Shown here piece after piece: positions 40,633 through 49,685 of a stretch of 64,000 nucleotides of DNA (within the stretch, counting starts at the first letter, position 1; each line of letters starts with the position of its first letter). The stretch covers positions 48,001 through 112,000 of the forward strand of contig CAKZKQ010000658.1 in NCBI GenBank assembly GCA_937123825.1, given 5' to 3'. This DNA is from an uncultured Pseudomonadota bacterium (GTDB lineage: Bacteria; Myxococcota_A; Bradymonadia; Bradymonadales; GCA-2716585). Below the pieces are notes generated by a model. The model was not told where the DNA came from and ran no database searches. It saw only the letters and a program-made list of their open reading frames with translations. The translations under genes were made by a program, and so were the position numbers.

Positions 40633-42285
40633 TTGACGCACCGTTTGTTGTTGGGAATTGCATGTGCGACCGCGTTGATGTTGTGCGCGGCTTGTGGACA
40701 GGATGAGGACGGGGGCGCTGATGTCGTCCCAGATGCGGGACAGATTCAGGACACGGGCAACGGGGAGCCGGACGTCTCCCAGGATGAAGACGCCGCCGCG
40801 CAGGACGACGCCGGGGATCTGGTTGAGATGCCCATGGACGCCGAAGAGACGCCAGACGCAGGCGTCGAAGATGTCCCCAATCCCCAAGACGCTGTCGATG
40901 CAGACCCAGACCCAGAGCCCGACGTGAACGATGACGCGTCGCCCATGGTGGACGCCGATGAGCCCGATATGGGCGCCGACGTTCAGGACCCCCCCGACGA
41001 CGTGTTGGCGCCCATTCCCCAGGACTGGCCCCAGTCTCGCGGTTGGGACTGGGTGCGCTCCAACGAAACCTTTGTCAGCGCCATGGCCACCCGAATGGGG
41101 GCGCCGCCGCAGGCCGCCGTGGACCGCTATTACGACGATTTTGGCGCCACTGCCGCCCACCTCTGGGCTGCGGGCGTCCCCACGGCCAGCGCCGGTTGGT
41201 ACGGGGCTCGCCCCACGCGCTGGCTTGCGTGGTTCAACAGCGACGGCACGTCGGCAGAGACCAACACCTTTATGGGCGGGCCGGTTCAGGACGGGCGCCT
41301 GGGATACCAGATCGGGGACGAGCCACGAAACCGGGCCGAGTTTGAAGAAACGCTGGCCAGCTTCAACACCGTTCGCGCCGCCGACCCCGAGGCCCTGCTG
41401 GTCTTCAACTACACCTACATCGCCGACGAAATCGACGCATTTTTGCGCGAGTCGTGCAGCAACGGCAACGTGGACGTCTTCAGCTACGACCGCTACACCT
41501 ACAGCAACGCCCACTACGAGACCATCGGCCTCTTCAGAGACGCCGCCATCGCCTGCGGCATCCCCTACTGGCGCTACATGGGCGCCATCCCCACCAACCG
41601 ACAGCTCTCGCCCTCCGGCATGCGCTGGGATGCCATGCTGGGCATCGTGTACGGCTACACTGGCCACACATGGTTTGTGTACAACATCTCGATCTGGGAG
41701 CCTGAAAATATCCCCTCCATCTTCTTCACCACCCCCGACGACTGGGCGTCGCCGACCACCACCTGGTTTGACGTCGCCGCGCAGCTCAACCAGGAGCTTG
41801 TGGTCTACGGTCAGGCCCAAAGGCGCCTGCGCTCCAAAACCGTGTCCTACTTCACGCCCGTGCCCATTCCGCTGGTGCACCCCCCCGAAGGGATAAGCCA
41901 GTGGACCTCAGGCACCGGTCAGGATCCCTACCTGCGCGCGATCTCGCCGGTTTCCGGGGCGCCGGTTCAAGACGCGGCGTTGGGGCACTACGAAGACCCT
42001 TATGGGGACACCTACGTGGTGATTCAAAACCCCAACCGCGTGGACGGATCGTTCCCCAACGACTCCGACGCGACCGCGACCTTCCGCCTTGAGCTTGATT
42101 TTGGTGGCGCGCCGCCCAACGTCCGCTCGGATCGCGTGATTCAACTGGGCGCCGATGGTGTGCTGCGCGCGCTTCCGGTCCAGAATGGGTCGCTCAACCT
42201 GACCATTGAGGCGGGCGACGTGATCTTCTTCAAGTACGACACCGGAAGGCCCTTTGCCGGCTACGAAGAGACGCCCTTGCCGTAA
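40633..42285 (+). CDS. Lipoprotein with glycoside-hydrolase-like TIM-barrel domain
   Basis: The 550-residue protein has a signal ending LCAAC (Cys21), then an Asp/Glu/Pro-rich linker of about 110 residues. From about residue 135 it resembles TIM-barrel glycosidases: long alternating strands with acidic ends such as GYQIGDEP, LLVFNYTYIADE and VDVFSYDRYTY, and a beta-rich C-terminal domain with VVIQNPNR and LTIEAGDVIFFKY. The Glu in GDEP is a candidate acid/base. Family and substrate are not certain. The start is TTG at 40633. It is probably displayed on the envelope and acts on polysaccharide. Confidence 0.7.
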   Translation: MTHRLLLGIACATALMLCAACGQDEDGGADVVPDAGQIQDTGNGEPDVSQDEDAAAQDDAGDLVEMPMDAEETPDAGVEDVPNPQDAVDADPDPEPDVNDDASPMVDADEPDMGADVQDPPDDVLAPIPQDWPQSRGWDWVRSNETFVSAMATRMGAPPQAAVDRYYDDFGATAAHLWAAGVPTASAGWYGARPTRWLAWFNSDGTSAETNTFMGGPVQDGRLGYQIGDEPRNRAEFEETLASFNTVRAADPEALLVFNYTYIADEIDAFLRESCSNGNVDVFSYDRYTYSNAHYETIGLFRDAAIACGIPYWRYMGAIPTNRQLSPSGMRWDAMLGIVYGYTGHTWFVYNISIWEPENIPSIFFTTPDDWASPTTTWFDVAAQLNQELVVYGQAQRRLRSKTVSYFTPVPIPLVHPPEGISQWTSGTGQDPYLRAISPVSGAPVQDAALGHYEDPYGDTYVVIQNPNRVDGSFPNDSDATATFRLELDFGGAPPNVRSDRVIQLGADGVLRALPVQNGSLNLTIEAGDVIFFKYDTGRPFAGYEETPLP

Positions 42286-42295
42286 GCTTTTGGGA

Positions 42296-42337
42296 TGGGG
42301 GCCAGCCCCCAAACCCCCGCCGGGTGCGCGCACCCGG
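42296..42337. terminator. Tandem hairpins between convergent genes
   Basis: Two adjacent inverted repeats lie here: TGGGGGC/GCCCCCA (42296-42311) and the perfect 18-base palindrome CCGGGTGCGCGCACCCGG (42320-42337). On the plus strand TTTTT follows ten bases later. They probably end transcription from both sides. Confidence 0.55.
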
Positions 42338-42350
42338 ACCCGCAGTGTTT

Positions 42351-45300
42351 TTAGCGTTGTTGGGAGAGGTAGCGCTGGAGTGTGCGCAGCGAGACGCCAA
42401 GCATGCGGGCGGCGGCGGTGCGGTTGTTGTTGTTCAGGCGCATGGCCTCGTTGACCTGCTCGGCGCTGCATTTTGGGGGACGACCCGGGGCCGATGATCT
42501 GGGGTGTGCGGGCGATGGCGGGCGCGGGGGGCGTGTTGTTGTGTGTGTGGTTAGTGGGAGATTGGTGGGCAGCAGGTGCAGGAGGGTTTCGGGCGTGATG
42601 TGGGTGTCGCTGAGCACCGTGGCGGCTCGGATGACGTTCTCCAACTGGCGGATGTTGCCCGGCCAGCGGTGCTGCATGAGCGTGGACACCGCCTGACCGG
42701 TGACCTGGGGCACGTCCAGACCCGACTCCGCACACGTGCGCGTCAAGATGTGCCGGACCAGCAGCGGGATGTCTTCGCGGCGATCACGCAGCGGTGGCAA
42801 GCGCAGCACCAGCGTGGCCAGGCGGTAGTAGAGGTCCTCGCGGAAGGTCCCCTCGCGCACCATCTGTTGCAGATCCCGGTTGGTGGCGGCCACGATCCGC
42901 ACATCGACCGACAACTCCTTGATTGCCCCCACAGGCCGAATCCGCCGCTCCTGCAATGCCCGCAGCAGTTTGACCTGCATTGTCAGCGACATCTCGCCGA
43001 CCTCATCCAAAAAGAGCGTGCCGCCGCTGGCGGCCTCAAAAAGTCCCTTTCGGTCGGTGGTGGCCCCGGTGAAGGCGCCCTTTTTGTGGCCAAAGAGTTC
43101 GCTCTCCAGCAGTGTCTCGGCCAGCGCGCCGCAGTTGACCGCCACAAAGGGGCTGGTCTTGCGGCGGCCGTTGAAGTGGATGGCCTTGGCGATGACTTCC
43201 TTGCCAGTGCCCGATTCGCCCTGGATGACCACAGGGATGTTGGTGTCCACCACCCGGTCGACCTGTCCCAGGACGCGCCGCATGGCCGGGGCCTGCGCCA
43301 CGATGTGATCGTAGTCGTAGCGCAGCGCCGTCTGGTTGCGCTCGCGGGCCAGATCCGCCTCCAGAGTCCGGCAGCGCGTCTCCAAATCCATCAAAAGCTC
43401 TTCTTTTTCTGCCAGCAGCGCCTCGATCTGCTTTCTGGCGGTTTTAAGCTCGTCTCGCTCTCGGGCCAGGTCGGCCATGCGCCGCGCGCTGACCAACGCC
43501 AGCGCCACCTGATCGGCGTAGCTGGTCATCATCCGGGGCACGTGGCCATCAAAGATCCCCGGGGCGTCGCGGTGGTCCAGGTAGAGGCACCCCAGGATGC
43601 GGTCGCGGTCGCGGATGGGGACGCAGAGGATCGAGGTCAGCTTGAGGCGATGGACGCTGGCGGCCTGACCAAAGCGCGCGTCGGCGGTGGCGTCTTCGGT
43701 GACGATGGCGCGGCCTTCTTCGGCGGCTTGCCGGGCGATGGAGGCGCTGATTTCAAGGGCGGCGGCGTCGATGGGGCGCCCATCAATGTCGCGGCTAAAG
43801 GCGGCCTGGAGGGGCTCGCCGTTCTTTTGTCGCAGCAGCAAAAAGCCGCGCTCGGCCCCCGAAAGCGAGATGGCGATGTCCAGCGCCGAGGGAATCAGCC
43901 GTTCCAGATCGGTCTCGCCGATGATCCGGCGCCCCAGCGAGAGCATGCGGAAGAATTTTTCGGCGATGTCGGCCTGCGCAGCTTGACGGTCGACCTCGTC
44001 GGGCATGGTGCGCGGCGCAAAGCGGGGGCGTCCGGCCGATTCGTGGGTGCCCAGCAGTGGGCGCACCGGGGCGGTGATCTGTTTGGTGGTGTTGGACAGG
44101 AGCGTGGGCTCGTGGCCGATGGTTGTGGCCAGCCTGGGGGAGGTGGTGGGTTCGGGTTGGGTGCCGAGGTCGATCAGGTGTGCCAACTCCATGTGGCGCG
44201 CCATGTCGCGGCGCAGCCCCGGGTCGAGCGAGAGGGCCACCCGACGCCACGCTTTGCCCACCAGCGAGGCCAACTCTTTGTGTAGCAGAGGGTCGATGGG
44301 CTCTGAGGTGCTGGCCAGACGGCGCGTCAGCCAGCGGGCCTGGGTCAGGACGGTGAGGTCGTCGCGGGCTTCGAGGGCGTCTTGCAGGACGCGCAGGTAC
44401 TGGTCGACGCCCGCGAGGCGCTCGACGCCGCCTCGGGACATGGACAGCTCGGCACGAAGGAGTGCGGCGCGGCGTTTGAGGTCGGCGAACTCATCGGCGT
44501 CGGTGGTTTGGAGCAGGTGGCGGCGCGCGACCTGGGTGTGGCCAGCGCGGGCGGCGGCCAGCCCGGCCTTGATGAAGAGTTCACAGGCGTGGCGTTTGTC
44601 GCCCAGCTTGGCGAAGGTCTGGGCGCAGCGGGCGTAGACGGCCTCGGCGGCGTCCATGTGGCCTTCTTCGGCGTCGGCGTCGGCTTCGAGTTGTTCGACA
44701 AATTGGGTGACGAAGGTCAGGCCGGTTTCGCGGGCGATGCGTCCGGCGGCGGCCAGCAGCTCGCGCGCCTCCCAGGGTCTGCCCAGCTTGATGTCGACGT
44801 TGGCGCGGTTGGCCAGCAGCAGCGCGCGGGTGGTGGAGCGCGTGGTGGGCAGACAGGCCCGGCCACCCTGGTCGTAGTACTGGCGCGCCATGGAGAGGCG
44901 GCCCTGGCGCTCGTAGGCGGTGCCGAGGTTGAGCAGGTAGACGGGGCGCTCGACGTCCAGGCCCTCTTGTTCGACCACTTCGAGCCCCGCGCGGTAGCTC
45001 TCGGCGGCCAGATCGAGGTCGCCGCGCATGTAGGCGATGACGGCTTGCATGGCGTGGCAACGCGCGCGGGCTCTGGGGGCGGCGCCTTCGAGCTTGAGGG
45101 CGCGCTGGAGGTCTTCGAGTTGTTGGTGTTGAGGGTCGGCGCCCTGCATGGCCTGCGCTGCAGCGTCGGTGACCTGGAGTTGGGCGCGCAGTTCGGTGGT
45201 GCCGGGGGCGCTGAGTTGGTTGAGGGCCTGGAGGCCACGCTCGGCCCAGCGGGCGGCTTCGGGGAAGCGGCTGCGGCGCAGCTCCAGTTGGGCGCGGATG

Positions 45301-47531
45301 TTGGCCACGTGGCCCAGTTCAATGGGGGTCAAGGTCTGAGGGAGGCCGTCGAGGAGGGTGTCGGGGACCTTTCCTGCGGCAAAGGCGAGCCTGAGGCGCG
45401 CGACCTGGAGGTGTTGGTGGCCGTGGATGGGGTTGGGCTGCTCAAGGAGCCGCGCGATGGCCTGGGTGCCCATGCGGTGCTGGCCTGCTTCGAGCGCTGT
45501 TTGCACAAAGTCTTCGAGGATGAGGGCGTCGGCGCTGGTCAGCAGGGCGGTCTCCAGCAGGGTCAAGACCAGGGCGTGGCCGTGGTGCGCCTTGAGGTTG
45601 TGTCGGTGGGTTTGCCAGGCGCTGAGCAAGCGGCGCTCATCGCCTTGGAGTGCGGCGGACATGACGCTCAGGTGTGGGTGAGTTTCGGTGTCGAGGGTGC
45701 TGAGCAGTTGTCCCAGGTGGTGTTGGAGTTCTTCGGTGAGGTGAGCCAGGGGGACAAAGGCGGCGGTGTAGGCGTGTTGGCCGTTGTCGCCTTTGGGGTG
45801 GGTGTCTTGGATGCGGCGCGTGGCCAGACAGTGGTTGAAGGTCTCTTGGACGCTCGCTGGGGTGTGGCCAAGGCGCGTGGCGGCGGTGATGGCTTCATCG
45901 ACGGTGACGCCGCCGGGGTAGAGCGAGGCCAGGGCGATGATGAGGGCTTCGAGGGCGGAGTCGGCGTTTGGCTGGGCGATGCTGTGGCGGTCGCGGGCCA
46001 TCCAGGCGGCCAGTTGTGCCACGGAGCCCTGGGTCAGGCGCCAGAGGCGGTCCAGTTGTCCGGGGCTCAGTTGTCCGCCGTGGTGTTCGGTGCCCAGCAG
46101 ATCGTCCAGATCGTGCCGTGTCAGGGGGTGGAGTTCGATCACCTCAAAGCCCGCCGAGGCAAAGAGGGGGCGCAGCCCGGTCAGCGTCTCGGGGGTGGTT
46201 GAGGCCCAGAGTCTGAGGTTGCCCTGGGCGCGCTCCAGGGCCATGACGGTGGTTTCTATGGTTTCTAGCCCTTCGAGCGAGTTTTGTCCGATGTCGTCCC
46301 AAAGCAGCGCCACGGGGCTGGAGGGCAGCGCCTGGACGAGTGCGTCGGAGAGATCGTGGAGCCAGCGTGAGCGTTCTGGGCGCGCCAGTTGTGAGGGCAT
46401 GGTGAAGGGGCGCTCGGAGAGGCTGGCCAGTTGTGGGCCGAGGTTGGCCAGCCTTTGCCAGGGTTGAACGCCGGCGAAGAGTTCAAGGGCAGGGCGGCCG
46501 GTGCGCTGCAGCTCCCAGCCGATCTGGCGCAGCATGCGGCTGCGTCCGCTGCCTCGGGGGCCGACCAGGAGCACAATGGGCGGCAACCGGTGGGGTGTGA
46601 CGGCGCGCTCCAGGAGGGTTTGGATCTGGTTGCGGCGTCTTTGTCCAAGGAAGGGTGGGCGCGCGGCGCCAGTGGGTTGCCAGCCGCCGCCGACGGCGGC
46701 CGAGGGGGGCAGCAGCGCGGCGCGGACCGAGCGCAGGTCGGGGCGTTGTTGGGGGTCGGCGTCGAGCAGGCGTCGGATGGCTTGCAGGAGGCGCTCGGGC
46801 AGGTTGGCGTGGAGCAGCGGGCGGCAGAGGTCGTCTTTGGTGGCGGCGGCGGGGACGCGCAGACGCCGTCCGGTCAGGGCCTGGGTAAAGATGACGCCCA
46901 GGGCAAAGCGGTCGGAGGCAAAGTGGGCGGGTGTGCCGCGCAGGCGTTCGGGGGCCAGGTACCCGGGGGTGCCGCCGGTGTTGGTGTGTTGGTCGGCGGT
47001 GGAGAGGCCAAAGTCGATCAACATGGGCCTGGGGCCGTGTTCGCCGCTGGGGACCAGGATGTGTTCGGGTTTGAGGTCACCGTGGACAAGGTTGGCGTTG
47101 TGGAGGGCGGCGACGGCGTCGGTGAGCTTGGTCAGGGCGCTGCAGATGGCGTTGTGGCCGTGGGGCTGTGTCAGGCGTTGGTGGGCCCAGGTCAGCAGGT
47201 CCGGTCCATCGACCCACGCGCGGACCAGGTAGGCGCGGGTTTGATCTCCGATGTGGAGGGAGCGGGCGGGGTCCATCTGCGCGACGAGATTCAGGTCCCG
47301 TGGTCCGGCAAAGCCCAGCGTCAGCACGGGGGCAATGAAGGGGGTGTTGAGCATCCTGAGGGCTTCGAACTCGGCCAGCGTGCCGTCGCGGGCCTCTTGT
47401 CCGCTGCGTCCGAGTTTGAGCACAGCGGGGGCGTCCTGGCGCAGTGTGTCGGCGACCAGCAGCGCCAGCCCCTGGGCGCCGCTGCCCAGTGGCTTGATCA
47501 ATCGATACCGTCCGGCAAAGAGGCCTCTCAT
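42351..47531 (-). CDS. Giant kinase-ATPase-TPR-GAF-sigma-54 activator-Fis fusion protein
   Basis: A single uninterrupted frame of 1726 residues combines what are usually separate proteins. Residues 1-280 are a Hanks-type kinase (Lys39, HGDLKPEHI at 150-158, DFG 173-175, PGYLAPE). About 295-560 is a P-loop ATPase with GPRGSGRS at 324-331 and an acidic strand LLWDD. About 600-1180 is TPR-like helical repeat. About 1198-1345 is a GAF domain (CVPIRDRDRILGCLYLDH). A coiled coil follows at about 1350-1400. A sigma-54 AAA+ domain has GESGTGKEV near 1436 and GAFTGATT near 1485. A Fis-type helix-turn-helix ends the protein (AARMLGVSLRTLQRYL). It probably links signal sensing directly to sigma-54 transcription. 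The kinase has HGD, not HRD, and the first P-loop has Arg where Lys is normal, so either may be inactive or altered. Confidence 0.92.
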   Translation of the reverse strand: MRGLFAGRYRLIKPLGSGAQGLALLVADTLRQDAPAVLKLGRSGQEARDGTLAEFEALRMLNTPFIAPVLTLGFAGPRDLNLVAQMDPARSLHIGDQTRAYLVRAWVDGPDLLTWAHQRLTQPHGHNAICSALTKLTDAVAALHNANLVHGDLKPEHILVPSGEHGPRPMLIDFGLSTADQHTNTGGTPGYLAPERLRGTPAHFASDRFALGVIFTQALTGRRLRVPAAATKDDLCRPLLHANLPERLLQAIRRLLDADPQQRPDLRSVRAALLPPSAAVGGGWQPTGAARPPFLGQRRRNQIQTLLERAVTPHRLPPIVLLVGPRGSGRSRMLRQIGWELQRTGRPALELFAGVQPWQRLANLGPQLASLSERPFTMPSQLARPERSRWLHDLSDALVQALPSSPVALLWDDIGQNSLEGLETIETTVMALERAQGNLRLWASTTPETLTGLRPLFASAGFEVIELHPLTRHDLDDLLGTEHHGGQLSPGQLDRLWRLTQGSVAQLAAWMARDRHSIAQPNADSALEALIIALASLYPGGVTVDEAITAATRLGHTPASVQETFNHCLATRRIQDTHPKGDNGQHAYTAAFVPLAHLTEELQHHLGQLLSTLDTETHPHLSVMSAALQGDERRLLSAWQTHRHNLKAHHGHALVLTLLETALLTSADALILEDFVQTALEAGQHRMGTQAIARLLEQPNPIHGHQHLQVARLRLAFAAGKVPDTLLDGLPQTLTPIELGHVANIRAQLELRRSRFPEAARWAERGLQALNQLSAPGTTELRAQLQVTDAAAQAMQGADPQHQQLEDLQRALKLEGAAPRARARCHAMQAVIAYMRGDLDLAAESYRAGLEVVEQEGLDVERPVYLLNLGTAYERQGRLSMARQYYDQGGRACLPTTRSTTRALLLANRANVDIKLGRPWEARELLAAAGRIARETGLTFVTQFVEQLEADADAEEGHMDAAEAVYARCAQTFAKLGDKRHACELFIKAGLAAARAGHTQVARRHLLQTTDADEFADLKRRAALLRAELSMSRGGVERLAGVDQYLRVLQDALEARDDLTVLTQARWLTRRLASTSEPIDPLLHKELASLVGKAWRRVALSLDPGLRRDMARHMELAHLIDLGTQPEPTTSPRLATTIGHEPTLLSNTTKQITAPVRPLLGTHESAGRPRFAPRTMPDEVDRQAAQADIAEKFFRMLSLGRRIIGETDLERLIPSALDIAISLSGAERGFLLLRQKNGEPLQAAFSRDIDGRPIDAAALEISASIARQAAEEGRAIVTEDATADARFGQAASVHRLKLTSILCVPIRDRDRILGCLYLDHRDAPGIFDGHVPRMMTSYADQVALALVSARRMADLARERDELKTARKQIEALLAEKEELLMDLETRCRTLEADLARERNQTALRYDYDHIVAQAPAMRRVLGQVDRVVDTNIPVVIQGESGTGKEVIAKAIHFNGRRKTSPFVAVNCGALAETLLESELFGHKKGAFTGATTDRKGLFEAASGGTLFLDEVGEMSLTMQVKLLRALQERRIRPVGAIKELSVDVRIVAATNRDLQQMVREGTFREDLYYRLATLVLRLPPLRDRREDIPLLVRHILTRTCAESGLDVPQVTGQAVSTLMQHRWPGNIRQLENVIRAATVLSDTHITPETLLHLLPTNLPLTTHTTTRPPRPPSPAHPRSSAPGRPPKCSAEQVNEAMRLNNNNRTAAARMLGVSLRTLQRYLSQQR

Positions 47532-47832
47532 GGTGCGTCGGTGTCCTGTGTGGGTCTTTGAGGGTGCGTCTGCGCGGTCCTTGCACAGAGGTTATAGAGG
47601 AGAACGTCAGAGATGACAAAATATGCTGTGGATCATGACAATATGTCTTATTTGTCGTTTTGTCATGTTTTTGTCATGTTGTCGCAAGCGCGTGTGAGTG
47701 TCCAAGGGGCTTAGAGGTTCGGGGATCGGCGTAAAAAATGGGGCAAGCTGGCGATCATGGATCGGGTGTTGCTCTAGGTGAGGGTGACGTGACGCAAGGC
47801 CGAAGCCCTGGCTTTTGACCCTGGAGAGAACC
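47532..47832. other. Divergent regulatory region between giant activator and ECF sigma gene
   Basis: About 300 bases separate two divergent regulators. Positions 47610-47685 are unusually AT-rich for this genome and hold the GACA/TGTC boxes listed next. I found no convincing sigma-54 -24/-12 element. Confidence 0.55.
47613..47683. promoter_or_regulatory. Cluster of GACA/TGTC boxes, probable operator
   Basis: ATGACA occurs at 47613-47618 and 47635-47640, and TGTCAT at 47661-47666 and 47672-47677. Additional TGTC cores lie at 47644, 47653 and 47680. The two ATGACA boxes are 22 bases apart (two helical turns) and the two TGTCAT boxes 11 apart (one turn), giving a dyad arrangement. This is the pattern expected for cooperative binding by a dimeric regulator. 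Confidence 0.55.
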
Positions 47833-48390
47833 ATGACCGCTCAAATCACCCGCATTGAGACCCTTCAAATCGCTCGCCTTGGTCAGCGCTTTGTTCAGGG
47901 CGACGCCCAGGCATACGGCGAGCTTTACCAGCGGTTGTGGACGGTGGTCGTGGGCGTGGCCATGCGGGTGTTGGACGAGGTCGCCGATGCTGAGGACGTG
48001 GCCCAGGACGCCTTTATGAGGGCCTGGGCCGCGCGCGAGTCCCTGCGCCAGCCCGAACGCGTGCGGGCCTGGATCCTGCGCATCGCTGCCAACCTTGCCC
48101 GGACCCATCGCAGCCGCCAGGGCCGCTTTGTGGCCGATGGCCAGACCCACATCGACGAGCAGGTTGGTCACGACAACGCCGAGTCGATGATGCAGGAGGC
48201 CCAGCAGCGCCGCACCCTGCGTCAGGCCATCGGGGGCCTGACTCCGCGTCAATGCCAGGTGATTTCGCTGCGTGTGGAGCGCGAGCTGTCCTTTAAAGAG
48301 ATCGCCGGGGCGCTTGGGTGCTCCAGCGGCTCGGCGCGGGTCAACTACACTTACGGTGTGCGCACGCTGCGTCAGACATTGGCGGCGTGA
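47833..48390 (+). CDS. ECF-type RNA polymerase sigma factor
   Basis: The 185-residue protein has sigma region 2 (AYGELYQRLWTVVVG, DAEDVAQDAFMRAW) and region 4 (LTPRQCQVISLRVERELSFKEIAGALGCSSGSARVNYTYG). No anti-sigma gene is adjacent, but a lipoprotein gene follows 109 bases downstream. The ATG at 47833 has GGAGAG upstream; a TTG six codons earlier is less likely. It is divergent from the giant kinase-activator and may share its regulatory region. Confidence 0.92.
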   Translation: MTAQITRIETLQIARLGQRFVQGDAQAYGELYQRLWTVVVGVAMRVLDEVADAEDVAQDAFMRAWAARESLRQPERVRAWILRIAANLARTHRSRQGRFVADGQTHIDEQVGHDNAESMMQEAQQRRTLRQAIGGLTPRQCQVISLRVERELSFKEIAGALGCSSGSARVNYTYGVRTLRQTLAA

Positions 48391-48499
48391 GGGGGGTTGG
48401 CGCTATGATGCATGCAGAACAAGCCCCCAGAGTGTGTCGGTCAGGCGGCGGTGTGTTGTTGCCTGCGTCTGTGCCACGGCGGCCAGGAGGCGGCCTGAG

Positions 48500-49582
48500 A
48501 TGATGATGAGTCACAAAGCGACATCGCGCCACCAAAGCACCACAGCCTGGCTGTTGGTGCTGGCGCTCTTGGGGATGCCCTCTTGCCTTGAGCAGACTTC
48601 GGACCCGGTGCCCGACTGGCCCGGCACCGAAGAGCCCGACCTCTCACAGGCGCTCTTGTTGGCCGAGACGGTGCAAAACCGCTACGCCGGGGATGAGCCG
48701 ATACAGAGCGAGCAGGGCCAGGTGGCGCAGCCGCTGGTCGGCGACGACGCGGTGCTCTTTAAGCCGCTGCGCGACAGCCTCAATTTGGCCAACGCGGTGA
48801 CGTTCCCCGTTTTGACGCTCTTCAACCGCATCGCGCGCAACAATGAGCCGACGCTCTCCAGCGCCGATCTGGCCGTCTGGCAGGTGACCGCAGACGGTGT
48901 CTCCCACACCCTCTTGCTGGAGCGAGACGCCGACAACGCGGGCAAGTGGAACTACAACTGGTCGTTGCGCCCCGAGGGGGCCAGCGACGCCGGGGCCCAG
49001 GTGGGCATGACCGGGTTTTACATCCCCGGGCCGCTCGATGGTGGCAAGCAGACCGGCACAGGCCTGTTGAGGATCGATTACGGGGCGTTTTCGCTGCTGC
49101 CCAACGTGTCGGGCGATGGTCGGGGCGTGGTCAGCTTCCGAAGCTCGGCAGGGGGCGCGTTGAGCACCAATTTCTTCTTTGAAGAGTTCTTTGCCAACGA
49201 TCGCCAACTCAACCCCATCAACGCCGAGTACACCTACCGGCTGCGCAGCGATGAGAGCGGTCAGGCGCAGTTTATCCTGCTTGATGTGCCGCTCAACAAC
49301 GACGAGATCGATCGTGTGGGGGCCACGGCGGTGTGGAACTCCAACGGCGCCGCCAAGGCCCGCGCCGTCTTTGACGACGATCGCCTCATTGTGGACATCT
49401 TTGTCGATGAGTGCTGGGACGTGGCGCGCAAGCAGGTGTGGATTGAGTACGACCCGGATCCGGGCGAGCTGAGCGATGGGTTGGAGGCCGACTGCGATGG
49501 CGATTTGGCCGAGCTTGAGTTGACCTTGCCCGATCTGACCAATCCGCCTCAGGATCAGGACCCCGACATCCCCGATGAGTGA
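48500..49582 (+). CDS. Hypothetical lipoprotein downstream of ECF sigma factor
   Basis: The 360-residue protein starts with a triple Met and a signal ending GMPSC (Cys29). The mature part is acidic and predicted beta-rich, with several Asn/Asp-containing loops (VSGDGRGVVSF, DEIDRVGATAVWNSNG). It ends with an Asp/Pro-rich tail. I do not recognise a family. AGGAGG lies about nine bases before the first ATG. The preceding ECF sigma gene could control it. It is probably an envelope protein. Confidence 0.75.
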   Translation: MMMSHKATSRHQSTTAWLLVLALLGMPSCLEQTSDPVPDWPGTEEPDLSQALLLAETVQNRYAGDEPIQSEQGQVAQPLVGDDAVLFKPLRDSLNLANAVTFPVLTLFNRIARNNEPTLSSADLAVWQVTADGVSHTLLLERDADNAGKWNYNWSLRPEGASDAGAQVGMTGFYIPGPLDGGKQTGTGLLRIDYGAFSLLPNVSGDGRGVVSFRSSAGGALSTNFFFEEFFANDRQLNPINAEYTYRLRSDESGQAQFILLDVPLNNDEIDRVGATAVWNSNGAAKARAVFDDDRLIVDIFVDECWDVARKQVWIEYDPDPGELSDGLEADCDGDLAELELTLPDLTNPPQDQDPDIPDE

Positions 49583-49614
49583 TCTCTTTGGAGCTTGAGT
49601 CGGGCTGAAAACGT

Positions 49615-49645
49615 AAAAAGCCAGCGCATGATGCGCTGGCTTTTT
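49615..49645. terminator. Bidirectional rho-independent terminator
   Basis: AAAAAGCCAGCGC and GCGCTGGCTTTTT pair perfectly around a 5-base loop, flanked by A-runs and T-runs on both sides. It sits between the convergent lipoprotein and cyclophilin genes and can end both transcripts. Confidence 0.85.
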
Positions 49646-49685
49646 GCGTTTGGGTCGTCGGTGTTTGCCCCAAAGTGTTTTGGTA

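Noticed and set aside
42576..46202. Two long plus-strand frames opposite the giant kinase-activator
   Set aside because: They are antisense frames in GC-rich sequence, and the fusion protein on the other strand has clear domains.
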